From Ceraceosorus guamensis (lineage: Eukaryota > Basidiomycota > Exobasidiomycetes > Ceraceosorales > Ceraceosoraceae), in NCBI RefSeq assembly GCF_003144195.1, contig NW_020290004.1:309665-373664 (forward strand): DNA of 64,000 nt. Reading direction: 5' to 3'. The translations under genes and the position numbers were made by a program. Below the pieces are notes generated by a model, which saw nothing but the letters and a program-made list of their open reading frames with translations, did no database searches and had not been told where the DNA came from. This document shows positions 23,501-33,530 of the stretch, in pieces (position 1 is the stretch's first letter; every line of letters begins with the position of its first letter).

Positions 23501-23821
23501 CGCTGTCGGGTGATCGACCAGAGCAGCAGCAACAGCAACGTATCGATAGAGGCAGGACTAAACGCAACCACTCCGCAGCTCGGTGGATCGGCGCTCTGGC
23601 CTAATGTGGGCGTGCAGTGGCGCGCACTACTGGCTGATTGCGCAAGCAGGAACGGCGGTGTGCCTGGTCTAGTCTCGGCGAAGTGGCTGACAATTCCACT
23701 TGCTGTGCTTGCAGTCCGGGTCCGCGGCATGGAGAGCATCACAGCGATTCTTCTCGACGCTGATGTCTGTCCGTCCGAAAGCAGCCGCTTCTGAGAATAC
23801 ACCCTTGCTTGACAGAGCGAC
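20585..23821. other. Long gene-poor spacer upstream of the transporter
   Basis: About 3.2 kb, the longest stretch here without a supported gene. It contains a (CA)n microsatellite at about 20918-20935, a CAG/CAGCAG-rich stretch near 21140-21185, direct TCACGA/CTCACGA words at 21953-21976, and a TATATA word near 23167. ORFs of up to about 200 codons occur on both strands, but none shows a family or consistent splice structure. A string of short, possibly spliced fragments on the plus strand at 22018-22557 is the only hint of a gene. Confidence 0.4.
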
Positions 23822-24447
23822 CTATTCGGATTCCGGTCCATCAGTCTTCTTGAGCCGGTCCAGCCACGCCTTGGAATCCAAATTCGCGAGAGCGTGAGGT
23901 AAAGAGCTAGCGACCGAAGTAGACACGATGCTAGGCCTCCAATGACAAGTGGTCTGTACATTCGTCGAGCCCTCCGTCGTGGCCACGGTCGACTTGAGCT
24001 CAAAGTCCGTCGACAATGACGCAAGGAGTAGGGCAAGCTTGCTGAGGTTCGCACGCGAGCAGAATCATGAAAGATTCCGGAATGATCAGAATTGCATCAA
24101 GGCGAGCGGAATCAGCAAACGACGACTCACTCGCTGGGCACTTTCAAAATCGCCCGCACTTCATCCCCGTCGCTTCCTCCATGTTGGAGCTTGTCCACGT
24201 GAAGAAGGTCAAGCGAGAACGCGCCTCCAACCGAGCCGTGCGTTCGTTTGACCGCGCGAGAACAAGCATCAAAGATGACGTGAGCTTCTGGCGGGTCCAC
24301 ATTGTTCAAGCGTGAGTGTCTGCTAATCGGTGAGCTTCAAAATCGAATGATAAAGGGCGAATGAGCTCAAAGGATTGAAGCAAGCGTGTCACGGCCGTCA
24401 TCTTTTGCGACGCACAGCTTCAGAATGACGTAAGAGTACTCTCCGCC
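23822..24447 (-). CDS. POP8: RNase P/MRP protein subunit POP8 (5' end unresolved)
   Basis: Three exon parts are clear on the minus strand: up to 24416, then 24319-24131, then 24041-23822. They read EYSYVILKL, HSRLNNVDPPEAHVIFDACS, AVKRTHGSVGGAFSLDLLHVD, EVRAILKVPSDKL and, near the end, DSKAWLDRLKK. This follows yeast Pop8 segment by segment (YFKLSI, LNNALKRSYG, FLHVDDKLAYIRV, WLKKV). Pop8 is an Rpp14/Pop5-like fold subunit of nuclear RNase P, which trims the 5' leader of tRNAs, and of RNase MRP. No ATG lies in frame directly upstream of the first part; one solution is a start at 24581 with a 53-nt intron, which would place it only 43 nt after the tRNase Z stop. The family call rests on pattern rather than strong identity. 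Confidence 0.68.
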
Positions 24448-24624
24448 TTTGACATTGTGTCTCTCGTGGCGATGAGATTGACCAGACACTCTCTTTCTGT
24501 TTGCATCTCTTACTTCCTGGCCACCTGCAACAAGCCGCACACAGGAGGCAGGCGGTCAACTATCCGTCGAGTCGAAAGCATATCAATTCCTCGGACAGTG
24601 CTCTCTGTCCTAGTGTATTTGACA

Positions 24625-27600
24625 TCAGTCAGTCTTCATCGCTGACTCACTCGATGGAGCGTTCATCTCCGCCTCCTCCGCCTGCGCTTGGTTTTCAGCA
24701 GTCTCCTTGCTCTCTGTCAAAGCCTCTTGAACGCTATCGGCCTGTTCGACATTGAAACTGCTAGCAGAAGCACCAGATCGGCCCTGCCCGTTCTCTTTCT
24801 CTACTGCAGCTTTGCTTGTCGTCTTTTCAGGGCCCAACGCCTTGCGAGGAGCGGATCCATTCATTGCAACATCCGCCAGCTCCTCGAGCATCTTCTGAGA
24901 GAACTGTAGCGCTCCGCTCGCAGACGATCCGGCACGGTCGCCATTAGGAGCCGGATCCGCACCGCCGTCCAAGGTGTTTGCTTCTTCCGCCCCTTCTTCC
25001 GGCGCATCTTCGTCCTTGACCGCGTTGAACAGCAACTCCAAAGCGGGTATGTAATGCGTGTATTTCCACATCTCCTTCAGTGGCACCGAGACGAGATCGA
25101 AAGCGATGGCGATGGGCACGGTAGCTGCCGTGGCTGTACTGTTGGCTGCGATGGGCTCGACCCCCGAGACATCTCCCAAAGGCTCCTGCAGTCCCTCTGC
25201 AGAAGCGGTGTTGTAGTGATTCGAAGCGGTAATTTTGGGCAGTTTGGGATATCTCTGGCTAAAGTGCGTCAAATAGATCCGCTTGGCGTGCATCGCCTTG
25301 CCCACAGCTATGGCCTGTCCAAAGGTAGAGTGGCCTTTCTGCCAAGCCATCTCAGGCTGACTGTCGTCCAGCGATGCTTCATGAATGAGCACCTCGACTC
25401 CTTTGCCTGCTCTCGCCAGCGCTGTGCACGGGCGAGTGTCACCGGAGTAGGCCAAGCTCCACGGATCGGAGGTGCCGGATGGGGTCTCCGTTGCGTGATC
25501 GCGAATGCTGTCGGTAGCTGACCGCAAGATGATGCCAGTGCAGTGCGCAACACGATGATCGACCTCCACTGTATGTATTCTGCCGCTTTCCGCAAAGCCT
25601 AGCGATCGCTTCAAGAATGCCAAGTGTGATCTAGCGTGGTGTCTAGCTGGCAGTCGACTTCTGAACATTTTAGTGAGAACTTCCTGAGGATCGCTGGAAA
25701 ACTTGGGGTCTTTTCCTTCTCCCTTTGCCGCATGTTCAGCAGCTCTCTCTTCAGCTTGCTTGGCAAGGCTATTTCTCAAGAGCTCGTCCTGCGCTCTGCA
25801 CTCATAAGTGAGCAGATCCGTGCCCGAGGCTTGTGCTTGAGCAAGGTCGACAGCTACATCGACTCCCGTTTCAAAGTCGAAAGACTCAGCGTCTAGGAAA
25901 ATGACGCCTCCTTGTCGTTGTGCGGCTGAAGGCGGGATGCCGGGAGGAGCCAGTCCTAGTGGAGTGATGGCGTCCAGCTCGGTGAGGTACTGAGAGATGA
26001 AACGACTGCAAATGATATACAATGGTGTGGTCGGGTGTAGCTGACGGGCAGAAGCGCGATGCAAGTCACTTGAGCTGGCGTTGCTTCGAACGCATTTCCA
26101 GGCTTACGTTTAAGCATCGTACTCACTTTCGCTCTCTCGACCAAAAGTCTCGCAATGCCCATGTGATGGTCTCCGTGAATGTGGCTCAAGAACACCAACT
26201 TGAGGTTTTGCAAAATCTCCTCTACTCCGCCATCCGGATCGTCTGAGCCAAGGTCGTCGCTAAGTCCTTCGTAACGAGCGTTATCACCGCTCAAAGAAGC
26301 CCAGCCAGTCCTCCCGAATCGCCTGCAAAGCTGTCCTAGAGTAGCTTCACCGCAGTCTAAGAGCACGTAATGATGCTTGACACTTAATTCTCCCCCATCG
26401 TCTTTGCGAGGAATGTGGACTAGCGTGGCAGTGACATTTCTGTATTTCGAGGGCGCGGCACTGCCCGTACCCAGCGAAGTCAGAATCAATTCGCTCTCTT
26501 TCTCTCCACTCTGCCTTCGTGCTTCCTCTTCCACCTTGATTGCCTTTTGAATCTCATCTGACAGGTTTCCAAATCTGTGCCACATGTCTTTGAGCTTGGC
26601 TCGCACATCATTGCCCAACTCCCGCGCATGCTTCGGTTGCCGCTTGAAGGAGACCAAGTCGAGGGTCTCTTGGTGCTGCAGGGGTGCGTGAATGGCAGGT
26701 GCGTGGGAGGGAAATTTGGAAAAAGGACCAACAGGTTGAATGGTAATTTGAGTGTCTTGATCGAGAGCTCGAACGCTACCCTTGACATGGTCCGTCGAAG
26801 CGCTGCTGCCCAGCAACTTTTGCTTCAAATCGGGGGCGACGTGCTTGGTAGGAGCGACAGCGTAGGGAGTCGGCTTGAAAGTCTTTCCATCAAGTCGAGA
26901 GAGCCTGAGCTGGGACAGGGCAGAGGACGAGAACGCGTGCGTGTCGGTTGCGTATTGTCCGTTGGAGATGATATGGTTTACCCCGGGTCCGAAATGCGCC
27001 ACAAAATCCTGGTAGCGTGGATCTGTCAGCACAGCGTCGGGTACGGCGTGAATGACGACGTGTGGGGGAGACACGAGCCTGTCATTGTCTTGCGAGCTTT
27101 CTTGCGCGCGGTAGAAATACCGTTCAAATTTTGCCTGGGAGTCTGGCGAAAGGAGAGAAGGTAGGAATGCCAGCGAAGGGCAATAAATTTGCACGAAGCT
27201 CTGCGCAAAAGACGGAGAGATGAAGCGCGCGATGTGAGGATGGGCTAGCAGCAAGACCCATACAGACAGCCACGACAAACGACTGGACATCACTCACAGA
27301 ACCCTTCCTGGTTTCGCCCACTACTTGAGAAGACTGTATGGTGATTGTTTCCGTTTCCCAAGCGTCCATCTCCTCGTTAGCCTCCTTAGCCGCCTGCATT
27401 TCTTTAGACTGCTTGTTCTTTCTGCCCTTGAAGATCCTTGATGCTTTATTCATCGCATCGTGCAGATTCTTGTGTCTGAAGACCCACTTATTCCTGGCGT
27501 CTGCATCCATATCAGGCCATTTGGTAGGTCTTTGAAAGGTCACGCTGCCTTCTTTGAGCAGCTTGCTGCGAGGCGGTCCGTCTGGTATTCCGAGCTCTTC

Positions 27601-28801
27601 GGCTGCGTCTGCGTTGAATTTGCCACGCTGCGCTGGATGCTCTACGATCCAACACATGACGGTTGAGGGTGAAGCTTCTTGAGCATGTCTCACCCCGAAG
27701 TCTTTCCCGGCGAGACGAGGCAGAGGCTTGAGAGGCGGCCTTCGGACCACGCCACCGGCCTGGAGCAGCTTTATGCCAGGGAAAAGATTCTGGGCAATCC
27801 ATTTGGCAGTCTCTTGCTCAGGCTCATTACCTTGCCAGTGGGACTCTGTCCTTCTGCGCTTATTCGCTGGTCCGTCTTGCGGCGGCCCTCTGCGGCCTGA
27901 TTCGCTATTTGTATGCTCGCTCCTTTCCTCGTAGACAGGCATGGCTTCCGCATGGCGGAGAGCAACACCATGTACAGTGACCCATTGATCCTTGAAGAAA
28001 GGAGGCGGCGCCAACTTGTCGTCTTTCGAAACGATATTCACTGCTCTCGAATCCCTCGACTTGCCGCGATTACCGCTCCCACTCGCCTCTTCCGCTTCGC
28101 TCTTGTTGGGACTGCCATCATTGATGCGGAGTAGCAGCGACTCACGTCGAGCATATGTGCGGAACGTGCAGACCAGATGCGATAGCGCACTGGGACCGTG
28201 CAGGGTCAAATGAGAGATGCCAGAGTCTGCAAGACTCATGATCATGCCTGGCGTAGAAGCATGGGTGCAGAGAAAGGCGGAAAAAGCAGCCAATAAGTCA
28301 TCGACGGATTTTGTACGTAGATTCGGGGCCGCTCGACCAGCGAGGACATCTTGCCAACTCACCCGCAAGACCAGCATTCTCGGTGCCAACGCTGTTCACG
28401 AACACGTGCTCCGTCCTCGCAATCCTTGCTCCCCTCTGCAAACCAATCCTCGTACTTCCTTCAGGCACGTTGAAGATGTACCTTTGCCCATCTACCAGCA
28501 ATGTGACGAAAGGCAAGAGCGTCTGATTGTCCGAGCTGGGCGGGAAGACGATTCTGAGCGTCGACAGCATGACTGCCGATTTAGCGGGGGGTTGACTGGC
28601 CACGTCTGCCTCAGCCAGATTAGAGAAGGGGCGTGTAAGCGGCGCGCCAGCAAAGCTGAGGGATTGTGTAGTCGAAGAGCGATAGGCGAGAGGTCCTGTG
28701 CAGGTCACAACTTGCTCGCATGCAAGGCTGCGGTGGAAGGGCGAGCGACGAGCAAGACTACCGCGAGCTGCTACCAGTGCAAGACAAAGTCGGCCTCTCA
28801 T
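24625..28801 (-). CDS. TRZ1: Long-form tRNase Z (ELAC2/Trz1), tRNA 3'-end endonuclease
   Basis: Four exons (28801-28363, 28247-27298, 27200-26127, 26040-24625) give 1,292 residues. The inactive N-terminal metallo-lactamase half has YIFNVPEGSTR and SVGTENAGLAG, followed by MSLADSGISHLTLHGP. The active C-terminal half has LGTGSAAPSKYRNVTA, LLDCGEATLGQL, the zinc motif FLSHIHGDHHMG, HRVAHC, LAYSGDTRPC, LIHEAS, HSTFGQA and YLTHFSQRYPK. All catalytic motifs are intact. The enzyme cuts the 3' trailer from precursor tRNAs in nucleus and mitochondrion. The first 40 or so residues are Arg-rich with almost no acidic residues, a likely mitochondrial presequence; an internal Met at residue 78 (MLSTLRIVFPP) could start a nuclear form. 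An acidic, Ala/Glu-rich tail follows the last motif. POP8 lies immediately downstream on the same strand. Confidence 0.93.
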
Positions 28802-29389
28802 GAGCTGGCGAAGACGAGGTCGAACTTGTTCTTCCCCTGTAATCTCAGCTTGCGGTAGGTGTTAGATCATGTGAGGGAAGCGCAGCAAGAATTGTTGCTC
28901 GGGGACGCCGTTCAAGATGGGCGCGGAGAAAGAGTGAGACTAGAGAATCTTGGTTGAAGTCAAGAGTCCTTGCACCTGTCGAGGCCTCTGATGCCACGGA
29001 GTCACCATGCAGTTCTGATCGAGAGCTTTTTCTTCTTGCGTAACGCGCGCGCAGGCAGTTAGATGCATTTTGGCGCCTCCCGCACGAGAAGCGAGGATGA
29101 AATGTGGAGTGGAGGGCCGGCCGCGCTGCTCTCATTCAACAACATGCCCCTGCTCTTGGTCAAGCTCCATGGCATCTTGGCATCCTCCAGCTGACATCCA
29201 CTCCCAGCATCCGCACCTCCGACTTCGGCTGACTTCAGCCGGCGGAACGGCAAGAGCGTCATCGCCTCGGCCCCTCACTTCATCTCGATAAGCGAAGTCT
29301 GGACTTTTGAGCCTTGACGCTCCTCGACGTGTTTGTCGCCCACTGCATGTTTGATCCAGAAGTGACACGCAGAGTATCAAGCCAGCAGA
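28802..29389. other. Divergent promoter region between tRNase Z and cysteine synthase
   Basis: A 588-bp spacer between two start codons pointing away from each other. I see no gene, no TATA box and no CACGTG element in it. Confidence 0.45.
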
Positions 29390-31509
29390 ATGTCATTTAC
29401 TCGCTCATACACCCCCGAATGGCTCGTCGAGATCTACGCGCGAGCCTCTCGCAACAAGTCTACCTTCTTCCTGGGTGTCTTGTCCGGTCTCACACTCTCG
29501 CTAGCCTCGCTCTCTACAGCTCTCATAGCTTCGCAGCTGCGGGATGCACGGAGAAGGGAGATCCAAAGGAGGTTGAGACTTGCTGCTGCGAGGAGGGAGA
29601 GGGGTGCAAACGCCGGTCAAAGGTCGAAGAGACGACGGAGAAGGAGAAGATCGGCAAGTGGCTTACAATCTGATGAGTGGGAGCAGGAAGATACTGGCAG
29701 CTCTGGGTATAGCAACGAGAGCAGCAATGAAAGCGACGACAGCGAAGAGGATGACAGTCGTGACAGCTGGGTGGACATTGAGGTGAAGAATGGACACGTG
29801 GTCAGAGGTGTGGAAGGTCTGATAGGTGAGCTCATGCCCCTCGATATCTCGTGGAAGCGGGTTGAAGGAGGGAGGTGCGCATGCAATCATCGTTGTCTCA
29901 CTGACGCTTGCTATTCAACCCCGATAGGAAACACGCCCTTGATGCGCATCAATTCTCTTTCCGAACTGACGGGCTGCGAAATCTTGGGCAAGGCCGAATT
30001 TCTGAACCCTGGCGGCTCGCCCAAGGATCGGGTAGCGCTTCAAATTCTTCAAGATGCCGAGGCGGCCAGGCTATTACACCCACATACGGGCAGCTGCATT
30101 TTTGAAGGGACAGTAGGCTCGACAGGAATTTCGCTAGCCACTTTGGCAAAAGCCAAGGGATACAGATGTAGCATCGTCATGCCTGACGACGTCGCCCTCG
30201 AAAAAAGACAGCTATTGAAGTGCTTGGGAGCTGAAATCACGTTGGTCAGACCTAGAGGCATTGCGGATCCTAAGCACTTTGTCAACGAGGCTAGGAAGCT
30301 AGCCAAGGCATTTGGCATGACGAGCATCAAGGGCGATGCTGCGGAGAATCGGTCGAGCCGCAAAGAACAAGATCTAGTCGTATCTTCGAAAGCCAAAGGC
30401 GGTGCGTCTGAAGACCCGGACGCACTAGAAGAACGACCGAGGGGTTTCTTCGCAGATCAGGTCAGTGGCTTCTGCAAGGATGGCACACCGGACAGTCGCA
30501 TCGTGCTCTTTCCGCGCTGTGGACACTAAGCATTCCCAGCTCGAGTATTTGGTGCCAAGCTCATGTCGATGTAATATTTTCTCTTCCACGCAGTTTGAGT
30601 CGGAATCCAATTATCGCGCGCACTACCGCGGAACTGGACCAGAAATTTGGAGGCAGACCGGCGGCTTCGTGTCTGCGTTCGTCTGCGGAGCAGGGACTGG
30701 CGTGATTAACTCCGGCGAGACTCTTGTTGAGTGCAACATCCTGACGCTGACCCTCGATCTCTCGGCTTTACAACTCACAGGGAACGCTTTCGGGTGTGTC
30801 CACATACCTGAAGCGGCGCGACGCCAAAGTCCGAATAGTGCTAGCCGATCCTCAAGGCTCTTCACTGTTCAACAGAGTCAAGTACGGCGTTCTTTATAGT
30901 TCGACAGAAGCTGAAGGGACCAGACGACGTCACCAAGTGGATACAGTAGTAGAAGGCATCGGTCTGAATCGACTGACTCGCAACTTCTCGCACGGCCTGA
31001 ACGACGATGCTGTAGACGATGCCGAAAGGGTAACCGACCAGGAAGCTGTGAAGATGAGCAGATTTATCGCTAGGCACGATGGCTTGTTCCTCGGCAGCTC
31101 TAGTGCTGTCAATCTTGTCGCTGCGGTCAGGACGGCAGTCAAGCTCAAACAGCAGACGAAGCATCAGCAAGATCACTCCTCTTCATCTTTCAGTGCAAGG
31201 CTTACATTCGCCTTTCCAATGCTAGGCAGTGGAAGTACGACCGCGCAGAGCCCAGGGGCATCTCACACGTATCAGGGCAGCTCACAGTCGTACGACTACA
31301 ACTCCAGCATCTACGCTCCCGAAGAGGGAGAAGGACAAAGAGCTGGACTTGCGCAAAATGCCCCAGTGGTGGTTACGATCCTGTGCGATAGCGGATCCAG
31401 GCATCTGAGTCGCTTTTGGAACGACGAAGCCCTCCGAGAACTGGGACTGAATCCGGAGGATGAAGACATTGCAGAGATGCTTCAAACGGGCACCACGTCG
31501 CCCCTCTGA
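29390..31509 (+). CDS. MCY1: Membrane-anchored cysteine synthase-like PLP enzyme (Mcy1/Cys12 type)
   Basis: Four exons (29390-29825, 29928-30460, 30594-30701, 30781-31509) give 601 residues. A hydrophobic helix (about residues 25-48) is followed by a very basic run (KRRRRRRR) and an acidic Ser-rich stretch, then the PLP fold: IGNTPLMRINSL, PGGSPKDRVAL with the PLP lysine, FEGTVGSTGISLA, IVMPDDVALEK, and the glycine loop FVCGAGTGGTLSGVSTYLK. GLFLGSSSAVNLVAA and VTILCDSGSRHLSRFW follow. This is the O-acetylserine/cysteine synthase family, closest in layout to yeast YGR012W and fission yeast Cys12, which sit in the mitochondrial outer membrane. Whether it makes cysteine in vivo is not certain. 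Two low-complexity insertions, before FFADQ and between KLKQQ and VVTIL, enlarge the core by about 100 residues. Confidence 0.87.
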
Positions 31510-32009
31510 AGCGACCAGCGATGCGACTCGGCGAAGTCGGCGCCGCGAGCTGCCGCTGCCGCTTGCTTTGCAGCCTCTACTTCAGTGTCTCTTCTCCATT
31601 ACGTCGCAATCAGTAGAATGATAAGACTGGTCGAGGTCGCTTGCCCCCATCGCGACGCTGCGAACTGTTTCATCTCATCGCATCTCAAATTTATCGCATC
31701 TACATTGATCAGAGTGCCGTAACACCTCTGTCCGAGATGCTTGATGGTGGCTACGTGACGCAAAGAAGACTTTCATGACTAAAGATGGCCTCGAATTTGC
31801 CAAATTAGTGTTATTCGCCACTATCGCTTTCCAGATGCTGCCTCTGCAACATACGAAGAAAGTAGTGGGAAGTTAGTGCGGGCTCTTCCTGCTCATTCCA
31901 CAGGCGGGAGCTATCGAAGGTCTATCGTGCCTGCGACGTGATGAGATTGTTGCCAGTCTCTGACTCATGACCCTGAAGCATCTAGATTGCTAGCACATCA
32001 AACAATGCT
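31510..32009. other. Convergent spacer between cysteine synthase and LSM2
   Basis: A 500-bp tail-to-tail spacer with AT-richer patches around 31610-31900. It should hold the two 3' ends. I see nothing gene-like. Confidence 0.45.
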
Positions 32010-32616
32010 CTAGACGAGTGGGAAAGCTCCCGATCGAACCGCTCCTACGCCTATCGCGCCTCTTTGGTCCTTGGACGCCTCAAGACGCTTGTACCCTGGC
32101 ACCCTCTTAAGCCACGTGTACACAAGTGACGCTGTCCCAGCCGACGTCAAGCTCCTGAATGTCTGCATGCTCGACACTGACTCACCTCGTCTGGTCGCAT
32201 CCTCCAACAATTGCGTGTCCACCGCAGCTGCAGGGCAGTGCACGTACCTCACTACCGACCCGCGGATGAAAGCTGACCTGACCGCCGCCTGTATGCGCTC
32301 GGAGAAGACAGAGTGGGTCAGTCATCACATACGGTCTCACATGGAGCATCCTCGCTCTCTTTGCTAATTTGGAGTGGTCTCCTCGTGTTGGAGCTCGCAT
32401 ACACCCTGTGCTTCACAGCCGTCAGATCGCTGCCCTGAAATCACTCACCAAATGAGGCCACCTGGCTTCATCCCCCTGTTTCAATTGCACATCCACAATC
32501 CTAAAGTTCAAGAATTGGTCCACGCTCTTGAGTGTTCCCGTCAAGCTGACATCGTTCTTGAGCTCTACTGTGACTGTCTGACCGGTCAGGGTCTTGAAGA
32601 AGCTGAAAATCAGCAT
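32010..32616 (-). CDS. LSM2: U6 snRNA-associated Sm-like protein LSM2
   Basis: Exons 32616-32449, 32288-32186 and probably 32095-32010 give about 118 residues. MLIFSFFKTLTGQTVTVELK and the following NDVSLTGTLKSVDQFLN are the Sm1 motif of LSM2; WPHL joins AAVRSAFIRGSVVRYVHCP, the Sm2 motif with its IRGS signature, then VDTQLLEDATRR, which is typical of LSM2 just after the fold. LSM2 belongs to the Lsm2-8 ring that binds the 3' end of U6 snRNA and to the Lsm1-7 ring of mRNA decay. Exons 1 and 2 are firm. The third exon (about 28 residues, Gly/Ala-rich) is the least certain, since the tail is not conserved and other acceptors exist. A perfect TCACGTGA lies 233 bp upstream of the start codon. Confidence 0.9.
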
Positions 32617-32848
32617 TGTTGCGAGTTGTTGTGGAGTGTAGCCAGAATGGCACGCTTCTTGCCGCTGGCAGTGCGAGGATGAGGCACTTGATTCCGGGTG
32701 GTTGGGCGAGTGACCGTGAGTGTTGCGTTGCTGTATCGTGCAGAATACTTACTGGATACTCCGTCAGGTGGGAGTCAAGTGATCGTGAGAGTCAATCGGT
32801 GATCCATGATTTGGACGAAGGTGACTACTTTGTGCGCGACAGAGCGCC

Positions 32849-32856
32849 TCACGTGA
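32849..32856. promoter_or_regulatory. TCACGTGA E-box upstream of LSM2
   Basis: A perfect 8-bp palindrome of the bHLH (Cbf1-like) type, 233 bp upstream of the LSM2 start. Similar elements sit at a similar distance before TRM8, uL29m, the DUF1770 gene and the URI-like gene in this window. Confidence 0.5.
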
Positions 32857-33011
32857 TGGACTGACGGAATTCTGCCCGTGCGCAGACCCATAAAAGTTGC
32901 CAAGGTCCGCCGCGCTCGTCAGCATCAGCAGATCCTCGAATCACGAATCGCGGGGGTCCCTGCGTGAAGGGCACATGCGACCACCCAGCAGCTTCAGTCA
33001 TGAGCATACCC

Positions 33012-33332
33012 TCACCTCGGTCCCTGGCTGCAAGGGACTGTGCACTTTTTCTTTACGATCAAGACTTTCACAGCATCTTCTAGACCCATATTAGGCATCA
33101 AAGCCTGGAATCTACCGCGGACCTTCCTTGCCCAAGCCCTCTTCTGATAGGCATTCTGCGGGTCCACCTTGGCAATCCCTTTTCTGACCCGCTCATTTCT
33201 TAGTCTGCGCCTCATGAGCCTCCAGTGACTTGCAACATTGCCTCGGCATTGGTCGGATGTCTGCCCGTGCAGCCGAGCCCCATGCATCGCTGCTAAATTC
33301 GATCTCGAGAGGGCCATGAGCAATCTGGCCAT
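33012..33332 (-). CDS. Possible small basic protein, unrecognised
   Basis: A minus-strand frame read from a Met near 33332 gives about 106 residues. It begins MARLLMALSRSNLAAM, Arg-rich with no acidic residues and so like a mitochondrial presequence. A strongly basic stretch follows (HWRLMRRRLRNERVRKGIAK, then AYQKRAWARKVRGRFQAL), ending GLEDAVKVLIVKKK. A small mitochondrial protein would look like this, and the position between LSM2 and the divergent FUSC-like gene is free for one. Against it: no family is recognised, and ORFs of this size occur by chance here. A splice-like GTGAGT to CTAG pair just upstream could add a first exon. Confidence 0.25.
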   Translation of the reverse strand: MARLLMALSRSNLAAMHGARLHGQTSDQCRGNVASHWRLMRRRLRNERVRKGIAKVDPQNAYQKRAWARKVRGRFQALMPNMGLEDAVKVLIVKKKCTVPCSQGPR

Positions 33333-33530
33333 CCCGAAGCGCAAGGAGATTACCCTATCGGCTAGCCCGCCAACAAACACGAATCACCGCTAATACCACT
33401 CACCTCCGCGAGCAGCCAGAGATTACCTCTAGTACACCCCAGTGGTGGTATACATGCTCCACTGTACCACTTGGAACCAGCTCTGCTCCTTCCGATCACA
33501 CCATCTCGCTCCGCCAGCCGCAGGCTGGTC

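Noticed and set aside
23416-24054. A 212-codon minus-strand ORF overlapping POP8
   Set aside because: It is a different frame of the same strand; the POP8 exons explain this stretch better, and this frame has Arg/Ser noise composition.
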